Shown here piece by piece: positions 33,700 to 46,848 of a stretch of 64,000 nt of DNA. Under the pieces are notes generated by a model. The model saw nothing but the letters and a program-made list of their open reading frames with translations. It searched no databases and was not told where the DNA came from. The position numbers and the translations under genes are program-made. Location of the stretch: positions 64,634,232 through 64,698,231 of the forward strand of contig JAHLJT010008756.1 of assembly GCA_031308135.1 (NCBI GenBank), read 5' to 3'. How positions within the stretch are numbered: the stretch's first letter is position 1; each line of letters begins with the position of its first letter. This DNA comes from Acheta domesticus. Its lineage: Eukaryota; Arthropoda; Insecta; Orthoptera; Gryllidae.

Positions 33700-36490
33700 A
33701 CTTGATGTGATTGCCGCAAATGCAGTGGTGATAGGGCCCATATTTTTTATATGATGCCATGGCCAAAACTGGAACGGACTGATGGATACGCGGTAATGAA
33801 TATTTAGTTTAGGATTTACTGGATCCATCAAACAGTTTTCCTTTTCGGCCATTAGGAATTGATCACTACCGGTATATGCTGAAAAACGTTTCCATTTGAA
33901 AGGTTTTGTAAAATTGGAAAAAAAGAAAAGGCTGAATGTATTTAGCTCAATAATCCCAATCTTGCATTCTCCTTGCAACCTCGTCAAAGATCATACATCA
34001 AAAGATATGTAGCAATAAGACACGTTCATGTCTCAATATGTATTCCATCTTTACGAAGTGATATTTTAAAGACTCAATTTGTCCATTTTTATTAGACTGA
34101 ACAGCAATTTAAAGAAATGAACAAAGAATGCATTATTTGATTATTATAAAGTTTAATAAAGTTTAGCGAACAATGCTTATTTAGAAAACGTGCATCACTC
34201 AAAATACTACAAATTAAAAATTCCAATTGTGTGTACTTGTTTTCTCATATTTTCACCCATTTCTATTTTCTTGATTTGTATTTTTATATACGTTTATTCA
34301 TTTTCGTCATTCGTATTATTTCGTTTTTAACGTTCTGTTTCTCGTTCTTCACGACAATTCAACTTTTGCCAACCTTTTCTCACCTGGCACAGCGAAGCGT
34401 GTATCACGCATACACACGATTTGGCGTTGTTGCGACTTCTAGATAACACATCTCCGCGAGTCAGATTTCTCGTTCAATGCGAACCGACATTTTTATTCGA
34501 AGATCATTGCGATTCAACATACCCTTTGCTCTTGTTGCATGTGATCCGAATAGCACAACGACTCACGTTCTCCCAGCAAATCGAGTGTGGATAAAATCAA
34601 CAACTGACATATTTTAGACTTTGCGTCCCTGCAGGATTATTCCAGTTTGCAATTCCACTTTCATGGAATCATTGTAAAGAACGTGGTCGCACATGGGACA
34701 TGGATATAAATTTCGAAATGAATATGGCGTCACTATTAGGTCACTAATTCGGAATTCAAATACAATCTGTTCAATATAGTTTGTACAAATAATCGTTAGT
34801 GTTGGGTATCATTGTTAAATGACACATGAAAATCTTTTACCAGTTGAGTGAATATTAAATAGAATGCTACACGATGAAGTTTATAATTGCTTCCTTATGT
34901 GACACTGAATGTTTTCGATCGTGCTAATGAGTGATGAAACAAAGCTGTACTTTCGGTGATTCAATTATCTAATTTTACTCTCTCATACTACATATATGAC
35001 ATATACTTGTGGAGTAAAATACAATGGGAAGAAATGTTAACGTCACAGCTTCTCGGTCACGAATACAACCTCAAAAAGAATTCTCTAGTGAGCTTTACAT
35101 TCAAAACTACATTTTAATTTCATTATGCATTCAGCAAGATAAAACGCTTTTGAAGATATGAAAGAAATATTTCTTGTCAGATAAAGAAGACTGATCATGT
35201 CGACAAACGTTTTATATTGCTGCGTAAAATTCGAAGAAATATATGCATCCATGTTCTCTAATGAGGAAATACGAAACTGGAAATTTAACCAAAATTTACG
35301 AAACTAACTTGTCACAATTAAGAAATACTTTATTAAATTCTTTGTAATAAATATGGGATGCAGAATTTTGGCTGATATTAACGAAGCTGATCGAACTTTC
35401 TTTTGAGTTGAACGTTTAAGTATTCCACAAATCTTAGTCATATTATTCAGAACTGACTTACAACGGAGCGACACTCGTGAAAATTGGCCATGTTTGCGGA
35501 AGTCTGCAAGGTAGCGGTTATATCTGCCTCTAATGAGCGTCCCATAAAAGAGTTGGCGAAAATGTAGGCGTCGGAGGATCTTCACGTTACCTCACGGCCT
35601 CCATCACGTGTGGCGTCCGATTGGAGGCTTGTTAGCGAATTACGCCGTAACACGCTGTAAGACGCTAATAAAGATAGCAGAAGCGGCTGCCACGGCGGAG
35701 GTAGTGGCGGTGGTGGTAGGCCTGGTGGCGGAATAGGAAATGAGTGGAGACGAATGCAATTGACGGCATTAGCAGAAGGCAGTGTAAAAGTGCTGGAAGT
35801 GGAGAGAGTCGGCGAGAAGGAAGATGCGATGAAGTGAATAAGAAGCGGTTCTGGAACGGGTGGAAAAGATGGTGGTAACGAAAAAAAGGAGTAGAATTTG
35901 CGTGAAGATAGGTATGTTGTTGGTATGGAAACGATGACGGCGAGTGGTAATTATGTAATTGTTAACAAGAGCGGCAGCGAAATGAAATACTCGAGATAGT
36001 GATGGTGAAGGTGACAGTGATGACGATCGAAGTGAACACAATGGAAATGGAGGTGACAATGGCAACGGTTGAGCCAGACCTGTTGATGATGATCGGGTGT
36101 TTGAATGAACCGATGTTTGCGAAAAAGAAATGACTGTTCCAATAACTATGAGAGAAATGTGGAAGTGGCAATGTTTTTGGCAGATGCTTGTAGTTGTAGC
36201 AACAGCGGTAACAGGGGCTACGACGGGCCATAGCCGATGGGAGGCGGAATTGATGCCAGCAGTAGCTAAAGTTGAGGAAGCGACGATGAGAGTGGCGGCG
36301 GTGGCGGTGGGAGAGGTAGCAACAGCCTAAACGACGGCAGCAGGCACGCGGCGAGTGGCTCTTTTTCTCGTGCTGGAACTCAGACGTAACATTCGCATGT
36401 CTGAGCGACATTCAACAAATTACGTGTCCTTACAAGCCAATTAGGGAACACTTTGTTTCTTGCCGAGACTTATCAGTTTATTAATCTTGT
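33700..36490. other. Long unannotated interval
   Basis: AT-rich to about 35.6 kb, then moderately GGT/GTG-rich (35.69-36.32 kb), giving His/Ser/Thr-rich - frames. A 93-codon - frame at 35304-35585 has no recognisable homology. Confidence 0.5.
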
Positions 36491-36509
36491 AATTTTAATA
36501 TTTCAATAT

Positions 36510-36960
36510 TGTGTCTGCCGCGCGGAGACGGGGGCTCGCGGGCCCGGAGACGATCGAGAGGAAATTGCTTTTCTGTCCTTGCCGTTGCCATCAACAGGCG
36601 ACGGCACCGCCACTGCCATCGCTGCCGTCTCCACCGCCTCCACCGCCACCACAGCCTTCGTCTCCTCAGCCGCGCGGGCGAAGAAAGTGCTAGCCACCTT
36701 CGCACCTGCCACTGCAGACCTCGCCTGCTGTCCGGACGGCGCCGCAGCGACGCGGCCGACGTGGCAACAGTGTTAACTACCTTATTACACGAAATTTACC
36801 TTTGTATTAGCCTTGAATTCCTTAATTGCGGAGGAGAGAGTCCGACTGTGCGGTGACTGGCGACGCGACGGGAAAGTGCCGGCAGCACAGGAAGTGACGC
36901 GACCTGCGGGCTGGCCGACGGACGAAGAGGGTAGAGTGGTTTTGAGACTACGCATCTGTG
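36510..36960. promoter_or_regulatory. CpG-rich island
   Basis: Contains degenerate CCGCCACTGCC triplets near 36600-36690. Directly upstream of a tRNA-like SINE head. Confidence 0.35.
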
Positions 36961-36969
36961 GAGGCAACC

Positions 36970-37170
36970 CGTGATGAAGTGGTCAGAGCTCGCTTTTCAC
37001 CTGTGGCACCGGGTTCAAAAACCGGTCGATCCGTGTGGAATTTATGGTGGGCAAAGCACGTTTGCGGAATGCTCTTTTGAGGTTCCCCCGATTCCTCTGC
37101 CCCATTTCGCTCCATTGTTTCATCATCATTTTTATGATATCTTTGCAGTAACCTATCCACCAAATCTTTC
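36970..37170 (+). mobile_element. SINE family 2, copy F3
   Basis: The tRNA-like head has an A-box-like GTGGTCAGAGCTCG (36979-36992) and a B-box-like GGGTTCAAAAACC (37011-37023). Then comes CGGTCGATCCGTGTGGAATT, whose complement matches 44020-44045 closely. The 3' boundary is approximate and no poly-A or microsatellite tail is evident. Confidence 0.7.
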
Positions 37171-37179
37171 ACTTATTTC

Positions 37180-38880
37180 AGGTATGGCCGTAATGATTAG
37201 GCCCTGGCTGCGTGGTAATGAAAATAAACAGCTATGGGGAGATTAGTAGAATCCTACCACCCACTTTTAAAAATCATTTAGAAAAAAATTATTTTAAAAG
37301 ACCAACTATGGGTTCAAATGACCTGCAACAATTTATTTCCAATGTTTTCAATAAAAACATTTCAATAATTCTGTAAATATTTCTGTGCTTGTTAATTTTT
37401 TTGTAATAATCTGAAACATTATGCCGTAATTTCACTGTTGAATATAAACGTAGTAATATATTCAGGCAGTCCTTTTCTTAAAGAAATGTTTTGGTAAACC
37501 ACTATTACATGAGGGAGAATGTCGGAAATTGCGTGTCACTCTAATTCAGCTTAATAAACACTTAGGGGGACTTACGTGTTGAGTGGAAATCTGTAAGATG
37601 CAATCATATGACACGTTTGTAATTACATCATATTATTTCTAGTTCCTTTTTGAAATATATTATCTTTAAATATTTGATGATCTTGGTGGAAACTATTACC
37701 TTGTGGTAGTTCAATATAAAGTTTATTTTAGATTTTAATTTTAATATAAAATGATGTAATAGTATATGAACATATTTTATTGTTATGGACAATCTGAAAG
37801 TCATACATCTAAATATTTCGTTGCGTGCTATTTGTCCACTTGGATACTCGCTTCTAATGAAGTTATTTGCGACAAAACCTGTCCCAATATCATTATTTCT
37901 TCCCATATTTTTTCTTAAATTACTTTAATAAGATAGTAATGTATATAAATGAGAATGCTTGAGAGTTAATTTGAATTCCTTTAAGTTGTGTGGTTCTCAC
38001 TTCATACTCTTGAAAATTGCTGGTTAAATGATACTTCATTTTATTATCAACTTTCTTTTCCCGTCTAATATGGGTCAAAATGTTTTTTGTTTTATCCTTT
38101 TGTTGAATATGTTCATTTTCATTTTATAAGTGTTGCATGGAGTAATAAATGTTTGAGTTATAAATCTAGTTAGAACGCATTAAAATGTAGTTCTTTAGTA
38201 AGTGTATATTTTCTTAGCGACGTTATATTTCATTTTATACAATACATTTCCGCTTAAGAGCTTTGAATTAAAAGAAACATCAGTTTCGAATTACATCGGA
38301 AGACTTCTTAGATCCAAGATACGTCAAACTACTTGAAAGGAATGAGAAAGCTACATACGCCGGCGTTGCGTCTGCAGGCACCGAGGTCACCCGAAGGGAA
38401 CCGAAGACGCCCGAAGTCTCTCGGGGGCTGCCCATGGGCCATTGTGGCGAACGCGGCAGCCACCGCCGTCTTTTGCAACGCGGGTCATCAATCAATAACG
38501 GAAATGAGGGTTGACACGGAAGGTCGGCGATCTAATTTGAGTTTGACGGGCTCCGTCAGATACGCTTCGGATTACGATGGAGACGTAACGACATTTATGT
38601 GAGTCAAATTACCAGGGGGAGATGGCTGAAAGATACACCCTATTGAGGAGTGTAGTACAAGAAGCCTTCGCTTTAACGGCGGACGTAATTGAAATGTGTC
38701 GTTTGTGGACAAATGACTCCCGCATTTCTGAAGTAATTTGTTTTGATACGCTCATCGGAAAAGTAATTGAGGATTGGAAATGTGCGCGATTCTCTATGCC
38801 GATACTGCAGGACAGATACAAAAAATGCGGATAATTTTGTCGTCTATTATGTTTTGCAGAAACTTTATTAGATCGGGACA
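37180..38880. other. AT-rich unannotated interval
   Basis: Nothing supported. A mildly GC-richer patch at 38340-38600 has no gene evidence. Confidence 0.5.
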
Positions 38881-38882
38881 CT

Positions 38883-38902
38883 GTCATTGCATTTGCAATG
38901 AC
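38883..38902. repeat. 20-bp near-perfect palindrome
   Basis: GTCATTGCA and TGCAATGAC are exact complements separated by TT. The TTGCAAT core resembles a C/EBP-type site, but one site in AT-rich DNA means little. Confidence 0.85.
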
Positions 38903-38909
38903 TAATAAA

Positions 38910-39500
38910 CATTAATTTATTCGATATTCTAATTGTACGTATTGCCTTGTTGGATTTGTTGCTAATTACTTCGATACTCATATCCATGTGACCCCAGTAC
39001 ACATTCCAGATGTGGATGTGCAGAGACGTTCAGCAGAGAACTACTCTTTTGTTTTACTGCACATACTATTTTACATCTAAATTATTTTACCGAACTACTT
39101 ATTTTACCTATCAATTCAGTATTTATTTTACTATTGTACGAGATTCTAATTTTAATGAACTTAGTTTGAAGGTATTTTTAATTAAGTTTCGTGGAAACGG
39201 TTAGAAAAATTTAAATAATTATCAAAAATAAATAAAAAGAAATAGAGATGAAATCGTCTGTCATCTGCAGAAACTATTAAATTCAATGGAGGGCTTGCAA
39301 TTACGCAACCAATCTACCCCACGAAGAGCAGAACACACATTTTATGCAGTCAGACGAAGAAACAAAACCTTCCTTCGAGACAATAACATTTCTTCGATGC
39401 ATCAAGAACGAAATATGCAGTAGAATCATCCATTTTAATTCCTTCCCCGCCGTTTTACGATATTTTTCTTACACGTGTATTCGTAATTTTCGAGTTCTGT
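38910..39500. other. AT-rich unannotated interval
   Basis: Nothing supported. Confidence 0.55.
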
Positions 39501-39529
39501 TTTTATGGCGCTGCAAGGGGACGATGTGT

Positions 39530-39760
39530 GTTTCGTGGGCGCGTCGGCTGCCTTTGAAGTGGCGGCGGCTGCGTGCGCGATTGCCACCAGGCAGGTGAGG
39601 GGGTGAGGGGAGCAGAGCGTGGGGGGTTGGGGGTGTCGAGAAGTACCATCGGCGCACTTCCTGTGGCCGACGACGTGGATGTGGAAATTGCCCGGGTACA
39701 TGCGTCCGCCTCTTTCGTCGCTGCAGCGCCGACCCGACCTCTCACTCTCTCGTGCTGATG
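39530..39760. promoter_or_regulatory. GC-rich patch
   Basis: Moderately CpG-rich with a G run (GTGAGGGGGTGAGGGG) near 39594. Weak island. Confidence 0.25.
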
Positions 39761-39769
39761 TTTTTGGCC

Positions 39770-40955
39770 ACGTTTTGTCGCTGTGATAATAGTTCGCGTT
39801 GGGTAAGACTTTTTGGGAGAACACAATTTGTTCGTTTCCCCGGATGTCGTCGTCACTTTATTATAATATTTCGTCTGTTTTGTTTGCCGTGACTTATTGC
39901 ACAAACACTAGTATGACTACATTTTTTACTTTTGTTCAATTTATATGAGCATCCACAATACCTCTCGTTCTCTTAACCATTTCTTACGATATTGACATAT
40001 CCAAGTTCCCCGAAATTATTTGTTTCATGTGCTCTTAAGCTTCACTACACAACAATTTTGTCTTCGCCCGATTCTATTTCATTGCCTATACGACACAAGA
40101 ACCAAAGTCATCTCTATCTTCTTATTTCCGTTATTGTCTCTTTTATATTTTATATCCCTACTTCTTTCCCCATTTCTTTCCCTCACTGCATACTTTTTCC
40201 TTTAGTTACATTCATATTCCGTAATCTCTCTCAAACTTTTCACCAACTCCATTCAACTCCGGGCACATCCAACATCACCTCCACCTCCACACTTCTCTAA
40301 TGACCATCCTCTCCCTTCCACCGCCACTCGGCGAAAACTGTGGAAGGTGTGGAGGCGCAGGCTACCCTCAGCGTTAATGTTTGTTCATTAAATACAATTT
40401 CACACACAGGCGAGTCGGCGGTAAAAACGAAACTACAAGATGAATGATGCGGCTTCAGCATATCCCTCGCCCACACCACATAACGTTAACGCGGAGGAAG
40501 AACCGACGGAAGGAAAAAAAGCGGCACGAAGGATTCAGCGCCGGCTGGCGCGGGAAGACCGCGTGGCAGAATTCGAGAATAGGCTGTCGGTTGGAAGAAA
40601 GGAGGGAGGAGAGAAGGAAGAGGGGTGGATTTTTTTCTCAAAACCGTGTCGTGCAACGGCGAAAGGTGGTTAGCGGAAGCTGCTGATGGTTTACGTTTCT
40701 GTAATGTAGTAGAACCGCAGTGTGGGTTTGCGGTGATGGAGGCAGGGAGGTTTTAGAGGTGTGGCCTGGTGAATTTCGGTGGCTTGGAACTTGGTAGACA
40801 TTGCTGGAAGCAATAAAAGGGTAAAAGGTGCAGTTGATGCAAATGAGTACGGGTGATTGAGGGGCTAGTGACAGACGTTGGAAGAGGACAAATCAATGAA
40901 CGATAGTGTAAACTGATGAGATGTGGGAGGTGACGATGCATACTACTTGCGGTGG
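39770..40955. other. Unannotated interval, pyrimidine-rich at first
   Basis: Pyrimidine-biased at 40.0-40.3 kb, then mixed. No repeats or gene. Confidence 0.5.
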
Positions 40956-40959
40956 TCCA

Positions 40960-41393
40960 ACAATGTTCAACCTCATGCATTCCGGAATGTGACGATGCTC
41001 CTCCCCTTCTGGAACGCGATTTCTGCAACCGACATATGCAACATGTTGCGGGGTATTCCCTTTTCAGGTATCTCCATCTCTCTAGCGGAGCATCGTCCCT
41101 AGCCGGGACTAATTTTGGTTTCCCGACATGTGTGGATGTGTAGTGCATATAAGTGGCTGTATACTCAAAGAGGAGGGAAAAAATCAAGAATGAGGACGGA
41201 AAGATCGCATTTGCCTGATATTGATTGGAAAAGCACGGAAAAACTCCGATCTGAACAGTCGCCTGCAGGAATTATCTTCTAGACTAGTTGAATTCGACCC
41301 AGCTATGAAGATAGGGTCAAACATCCGCCACCGTCGGAACTCGAACCATAGAACTCCCCAGAAAACGATACAGAGGTATCAGTGTTGCGCTGT
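40960..41393 (-). mobile_element. SINE family 1, copy D
   Basis: Read on the - strand: a B-box-like GGTTCGAGTTCC (complement near 41337), the GGAAAGATCGC motif near 41200, GTAGTGCAT near 41138, and a block with AGCGGAGCA...CTAGCCGGGA near 41086 that aligns with copies A and B. The left boundary is diffuse. Confidence 0.75.
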
Positions 41394-41499
41394 AACATCG
41401 ACCCTAGTCAGTACTACGAACGAACTCATTTGCCCTGAAGAAGGCCGCCCGTGGTCTTCAGGCAGCACAGCCCGCGTCACAGCGCCTGCCGGACGACCA

Positions 41500-41870
41500 A
41501 CCAGCCAGTCGATTCCAGATTCAGAGGTGTCGCTGGATAACGCCGACGGCGGTGGCGACAGCTCGCCCAGGAGGCGTCAGCCCGGGGCTCCCCACCTGCT
41601 CCCAGCAGCGCCGGCGGCCGCCGCCGTTGCCAACGCCCTCGAGCCCCCGGGCGCCCGCCGCCGGCAGCGCGGCCGCCGCACGCGAGAGTGCAATCAGACG
41701 CCGCCGCGTCTGCCGCCCCCGCCCCCTCCCCTGCCCCCGCCCCCACACCGGCGCGCGCGCCGCCGCCCCCGGCATTGCCGCTCGCGGGTGGGCCTTCGCG
41801 CCCGAGATCTCCTCGCCATAGGCTGCCAGGGTCTTGGAACGTGGTGGGGGGAAGGCGCAGGGAGGTAGAT
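41500..41870. promoter_or_regulatory. CpG-dense island
   Basis: Very CpG-rich, with CCGCCCCC runs near 41700-41770. A 215-codon + frame (41221-41868) joins the SINE and the island and is not a gene. Confidence 0.4.
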
Positions 41871-41879
41871 CTTCCAAAA

Positions 41880-43940
41880 ATGAGGCATGTTCATTACAAG
41901 TATAATGGCAATTAGTTGGATTAAATAAACCGAAACGTAAATATAAACCACTGAAGTTAACAAAACCAAACTCGAAATCAATGTTCGATTATTCTAATGC
42001 GAAAATATATTTTCCCTAATTTTCTTGGTTATTCTTAAAATATGACCAAAATTAATTAGCCAATCTATAAGAGATGGAATTTTTTTTATATTCATTACGC
42101 AATCAGATCAAGGTAACCAACCAATTTTTCATATCTGAGAATCTTTTCTGATATTTTTTTTATGAAAATCATTCGCTTGAATTCCTAATTAGTTACGAGA
42201 ATTGTCAGAAGAAGCCTTGCGTAATGTGGAAGTACTTCAATGTTGAACTTAAACACCGTGTGCAAGGACACAATTTTAATTGAGAGAAGCGTAATGTTGA
42301 TGACGGTACCGGTGGCAGGTTTGTGTACTTGCTGACAGCGTGGAAATAGCTCATGAAGTTGGTTACTCTCTGACGAAAGTGAATAAAAAGGGTTCAGAAA
42401 TGTTTCATTCTCTGGGAAAAATCCTTATTGCACACTTGAGATAAAACGCATAAACTTGACACGAACAAGACAATTAACTTAACGAGGTACTACCAGCAAA
42501 CACTGAAGCAATTTTTTATGCATATTAACAATATTGCCTTGTATTACATGTTAACAGTATTTTAAATATAATTAGAAAAAAAATACCCACTCCATCCACG
42601 TCATAGTCACCACTGGGATGTGGCTCCACTTTCATCTCAACAAAACTAGCAATACTCCCACAAGTGAAATGGAGCACCAAATGTGTCAGCAAATAAACAA
42701 GTTAATCACTTAAAACCATTGTAATAAGTGGAGCATCTCATTTGAAAAGGGAAAAAATAATTTTGTCCTTGACACAATGAATTCCTTGGCGTAACTAACA
42801 CGATACGCAACGTTAGTTAGGATGAAAATTAGCTTTCGAGTTGTGACTGCTTCAGCAAGACCGATGCATCACTCTACTGCGAAAGACATCACCCGAACGA
42901 GTAATCCGTCGAGGATTGCTGATCTCCCTCCATCACGGCTCCTTAAACTCATCCCCTGCGACTGCCAACCCTCTTCCAATCACACGCAAAATTGAACTTA
43001 ATCCCCTCCCGAACGCACCGCTAGCACCCTCGTTAATAGGGGAGTCAGCGATTCTAACGCGTAATTCGCGAACCCTGCTGCAGGCGTCAAACAAAACAGT
43101 GGCAAATGGTGGACCCAGTGATGGAAAGTGAATGGGGTTGGCTGCATGATCGTGATGAATGTAGCTTGTTGTTTTCGGCACTTAATTGTACATTGGTATC
43201 TGAAGCAAAGAACTTCCTTTCAAACGAGAAAGAAACATTACGAGGAAATGCATCCCCTTGTAAACCCCATTGTCATATAATATTTATCGATGGTAAAGAA
43301 ATACGAAAGTCAAATACTGCCCTAGAGTATTAAATTAAATTATTAGTTATGTATAGTTAGATTGAATTGAAAAACCACGTGTTCAGACTTAAGGAAGATA
43401 TAAAATGAGAATGCAAAAATGTCAGAATATTTTGATAGATGCAGATATTGCATGTGACGTAGAGACACAGACTCCAGAGACATTCGTAGCAGGGTGCGCG
43501 TAATTAGAAGAGATGAAGGCAACAAGTATTATGTTTTGTAGAAACGAGGAGAACAGAGAGGAAGCTAGACGAGCGAACTTTGGGGTATAAATACATACCC
43601 GTTTGAGAAATAAACACATATAAAAAATGTGGCAAGTTGGCTGCATGTCAGAAGAGAAAAGCAGGGATAGGGGTGGTAGAAAAGATTGTAGAAGGCATTA
43701 TTAAGTAAAGTATCGAGAAGGTACTTAAGAAGAACTACGAGAAGATCGTTAAGGACGCGAACGACTAGGAGCAAGAATGTGATACAGCAACAGGCTGCTA
43801 GGTCGGCGTGGGGGCTCCATGAAGGTAGAGGTGCGGTGTACAGGGGAGGAGAAGAAAGTATATTCTTCATTACGATAGTCGTACCTAAAACTTCAGAAAT
43901 TGGTGAACGATTTGGTGGAGAGTTTATAATGATGTTACAA
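41880..43940. other. AT-rich unannotated interval
   Basis: No supported feature. Confidence 0.5.
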
Positions 43941-43949
43941 CATGAACAA

Positions 43950-44095
43950 TGAAGGAAAATGGTAGAAAATGGCTGATGAAACAGTATACCCCGGGAAAAC
44001 CTGCCTCTATACTTTCTCCACCACGAATTCTACACGGATCGACCAGGATTTCCAACTCGGTGTATACAAAGAGAACTAGCTGGCTTCTAAGATAT
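43950..44095 (-). mobile_element. SINE family 2, copy F1
   Basis: The - strand carries a B-box-like GAGTTGGAAATCC (complement of about 44046-44058), then CGATCCGTGTAGAATTCGTGG, and further on GCAGGTTTTCCC. Order and sequence match copy F3 (opposite orientation) and the shorter copy F2. Confidence 0.65.
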
Positions 44096-44099
44096 AGGC

Positions 44100-45096
44100 C
44101 GCTCCAGAAGGAGGAGAAAATGGAATAACTCGAGCTCCGGAATAACAAGAAGCTGCGAAGTGGAAGAGAAGAGTGAACCTGGATCAACAGAAACGGCGAA
44201 GCTACATAACTGCAGCTGCGATGACGGGTTGGTGAGTCTTTGGACAAATATTCGAACCCGTCTCGGAAAGAGGAAGAAGTACACTAGAGAACACTAACAA
44301 GTTGTGGCGATAGCTGCATGGCGGCAGAGAAGTGAGACCTGCAGAAGCGGTGAGGATTCAGATCTAAAGCCGATTCAAACGGATAGTGGGACTCCAGGTG
44401 AAAGATCCAACTAGACCTAGAAAGGGGAGGAAGTGGACCACATCAGTACAGGAAGGTATCAAAGAGAAATGAGACCATGAACCATCAGCAACGATACAAT
44501 TACGTTTGGTGCAAAGTGATGGTAAGGCAGCGGTCAAAGTGGAGCCGATTTGGGCCGAAATTTCGGACGGCGGACGTCAGACGGACAAAACTAAACGAAT
44601 CGAGATCTTCCGCCTGACTGTCGATATTATCCCACTCTCCCAAGCGGTGGCAACAATGCTTGAATACCTGTAATGTCTCTCACAGCTTACCCAGTCTCTT
44701 GCGACCACATTGTAGTTCCAGATTTGATACAGAACCAAACAATACAAAAAAGTCTATATTATCGGACGCTGTCGGAAGAAGACGTTTGGATTTTGACAAT
44801 TTCCGTTTACCATCACGTGTTGAACGAATCAAGCACATCGGACAAATCTTCCGACGTTGGCAATCCGAAATTTCGGAGAAAATCGTCTCCACTGTGTCCC
44901 CATCTACACTGCGATGTTTTAACTTTGCCCCTCAATTCGCAATGGAATCTTCGGTCTTCGCAATGGAATATGTCACGGTATTTCGCATCTTTCTCAGTCG
45001 TGCCGCTAGATTTCGCATGATCGCGACCGTACCAAGCAGTGCTTGCGATCAAGCGACTTCTACCGGCAAGACCGAGAAAGACGCGAAACGCCGTGT
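44100..45096. other. Unannotated interval leading to the 80-bp repeat
   Basis: A 174-codon + frame (44660-45184) runs into the 80-bp repeat. Another + frame and the - strand are also partly open here, and no protein family is recognisable. It could be part of an unknown transposon. Confidence 0.4.
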
Positions 45097-45176
45097 GTCA
45101 TTTATCTCAAGAACTGTTCATACTATGTCCCTAGTGCAATTTTTTAATGGTAAGAAAATCACGATTTTTAAAGAGT
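45097..45176 (+). repeat. 80-bp exact direct repeat, first copy
   Basis: Identical base for base to 45896-45975, which lies 799 bp downstream. Starts GTCATTTATCTCAAGAACTG and ends TTTTTAAAGAGT. Flanks on both sides differ completely between the copies. Confidence 0.97.
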
Positions 45177-45239
45177 GGCCATAGGAGTTTGAGGGGCAGA
45201 GTAAGAAAAATCGCACTATAAGGCTCTGAGCGACAGGGC

Positions 45240-45650
45240 CAACCTCAGAGCGGCGGCGGCGTTGGTGTTGGTGGCGGCGGCAGCGGGCGGCGACGGTGGC
45301 GGTGGCGGCGGGGGCGATCGGCGGCGGTGGCGGGCGTCCCGGGCGTAACACAGCTCCCGCCCGGGGCGGAGGCGGAGGCCCCACAAAGAGCGAACGCGTT
45401 CCGGAACCGTGCGCGCGGGGCGTGGAGAGAGCGACGCGGCGGCGGCGGCGGCGGTGGCGGCGGCGGGGCGCGTGATTCATTGTCGGAAGCTGCCTCTCGG
45501 GACCGGTCACTTGTCGCGGGCGGCAGCGCGCGCCCCCGCGACCCCGCGCCCCCGTTCACGCCCCCCCCCTGCCCCCACCCGCCACGCCACGCGCCGAGCT
45601 GTTAACTTGCCGCCGCTCGGGCGCTGGAACCCCCCGCGCAGATGTGGCTG
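45240..45650. promoter_or_regulatory. CpG-dense island with GGC runs
   Basis: CpG-dense, with GGC/GGT runs at about 45250-45335 and 45433-45465. It lies wholly inside the interval bracketed by the 80-bp exact repeats. Confidence 0.4.
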
Positions 45651-45895
45651 AATTTCGGTTCTGCTGAGGGACCGGGATCTTGTCTGTCCACATATTGAGG
45701 CACTGTTTACATTATTAATTGTAGTAACGATGTGACTTGAATATTTTGATTTGATGAAAGTATACTGCTCCAAAGATAATGGTAATGCTTTCATTTAATC
45801 CGCATACAGGCCTGCCTCTTGACTTCATTCGAACGAATCAACTTTACCTATTTTGTCACGAAAATAATAAACGGAGTTATTTAATTTATTTTAAC

Positions 45896-45975
45896 GTCAT
45901 TTATCTCAAGAACTGTTCATACTATGTCCCTAGTGCAATTTTTTAATGGTAAGAAAATCACGATTTTTAAAGAGT
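45896..45975 (+). repeat. 80-bp exact direct repeat, second copy
   Basis: Exact copy of 45097-45176. The surrounding DNA is AT-rich, unlike the first copy's left flank. Confidence 0.97.
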
Positions 45976-46289
45976 TTTGTTTCCATAAATCCTTTGTTAA
46001 ATGTTTACCTCAACGAGAACGAAAAAATCTACAAGCTTACTCCTCTTTAAACTTTTTACTTAACCTCTAACCTTATTTCCTACCTAATCCTACCTTCCTA
46101 CCTTATCACAGGCTTAAAATAATTCATTTGCCTTATCCTCCACGTTTCATTTGACTATCTTCGAAAACCTAACCTAACTTACATTTCCACATGCTACATC
46201 TCACACGCCCGTTCACTCTCCTCTCCAGCCCCTGCAACTTGTTTCCACTTCTCCACACCAGCTTCCACCATCACCCCCAGCTGGGGCTC

Positions 46290-46690
46290 CACCGAGCGTG
46301 GCCCCGCACCCCGATTCCTCTCTTCCACCACCACCAACACCAGTCTCCGTCCGGCAGCGGCGGCGGCGATGTCTACCCATGAAGCTCGCCCCGCTCAGCC
46401 GGGCCGTCAGCGGCGCGGAGACAGTATTATAATGTGACAATCAAAGCGGGAGCGCGACCGTGACGGAGGGACCATGTGGCACGTCCCTGCCTCCCCGCCT
46501 CGCCCCGTGCCCCCGCGCCCCGCCGCGCCCCCCTGGTACGCGCCTGCCGCGCCGGGCGGCACGCCTGTTAGCCCTGCACAAAAGCCGCCAGCCTCCGCCG
46601 CCGCCGCCCCGGCTGCTGCTGGCGGCGCGACGTAACGTGGCGAATGTGACGTCACAACACCCCGCGACGTGTTATGACGTCTAAACTGGA
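46290..46690. promoter_or_regulatory. CpG island with two CRE-like sites
   Basis: CpG-rich, ending with TGACGTCA at 46647-46654 and TGACGTCT at 46675-46682. CREB/ATF-type sites near an island edge are compatible with a promoter. No transcript is evident. Confidence 0.35.
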
Positions 46691-46800
46691 TTTCGGTGCG
46701 CGGAGTAGCGGTGCTGTGGTTTGGGTAGGCGGGAATGGGAGAAGGCGGTGGGAAGCGTGGAAAATGGAGCAAGTGAGATTTTTAATGATTTTCTGATTTT

Positions 46801-46848
46801 TGTTACCATTGCTTCTCGTTGGGTTCCTCAACGAGTAACTAGTACTTT
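46801..46848 (+). repeat. 48-bp repeat core, first copy
   Basis: Matches 47888-47935 at 46 of 48 positions. Contains CTCGTTG...CAACGAG hairpin arms and ends AACTAGTACTTT. Here it lacks the inverted-repeat surroundings present at the second copy. Confidence 0.93.

Noticed and set aside
41221..41868. 215-codon plus-strand frame
   Set aside because: Begins in a SINE copy and continues through a CpG island.
44660..45184. 174-codon plus-strand frame
   Set aside because: More protein-like than most, but overlaps other open frames, ends inside the 80-bp repeat and matches no family I know.
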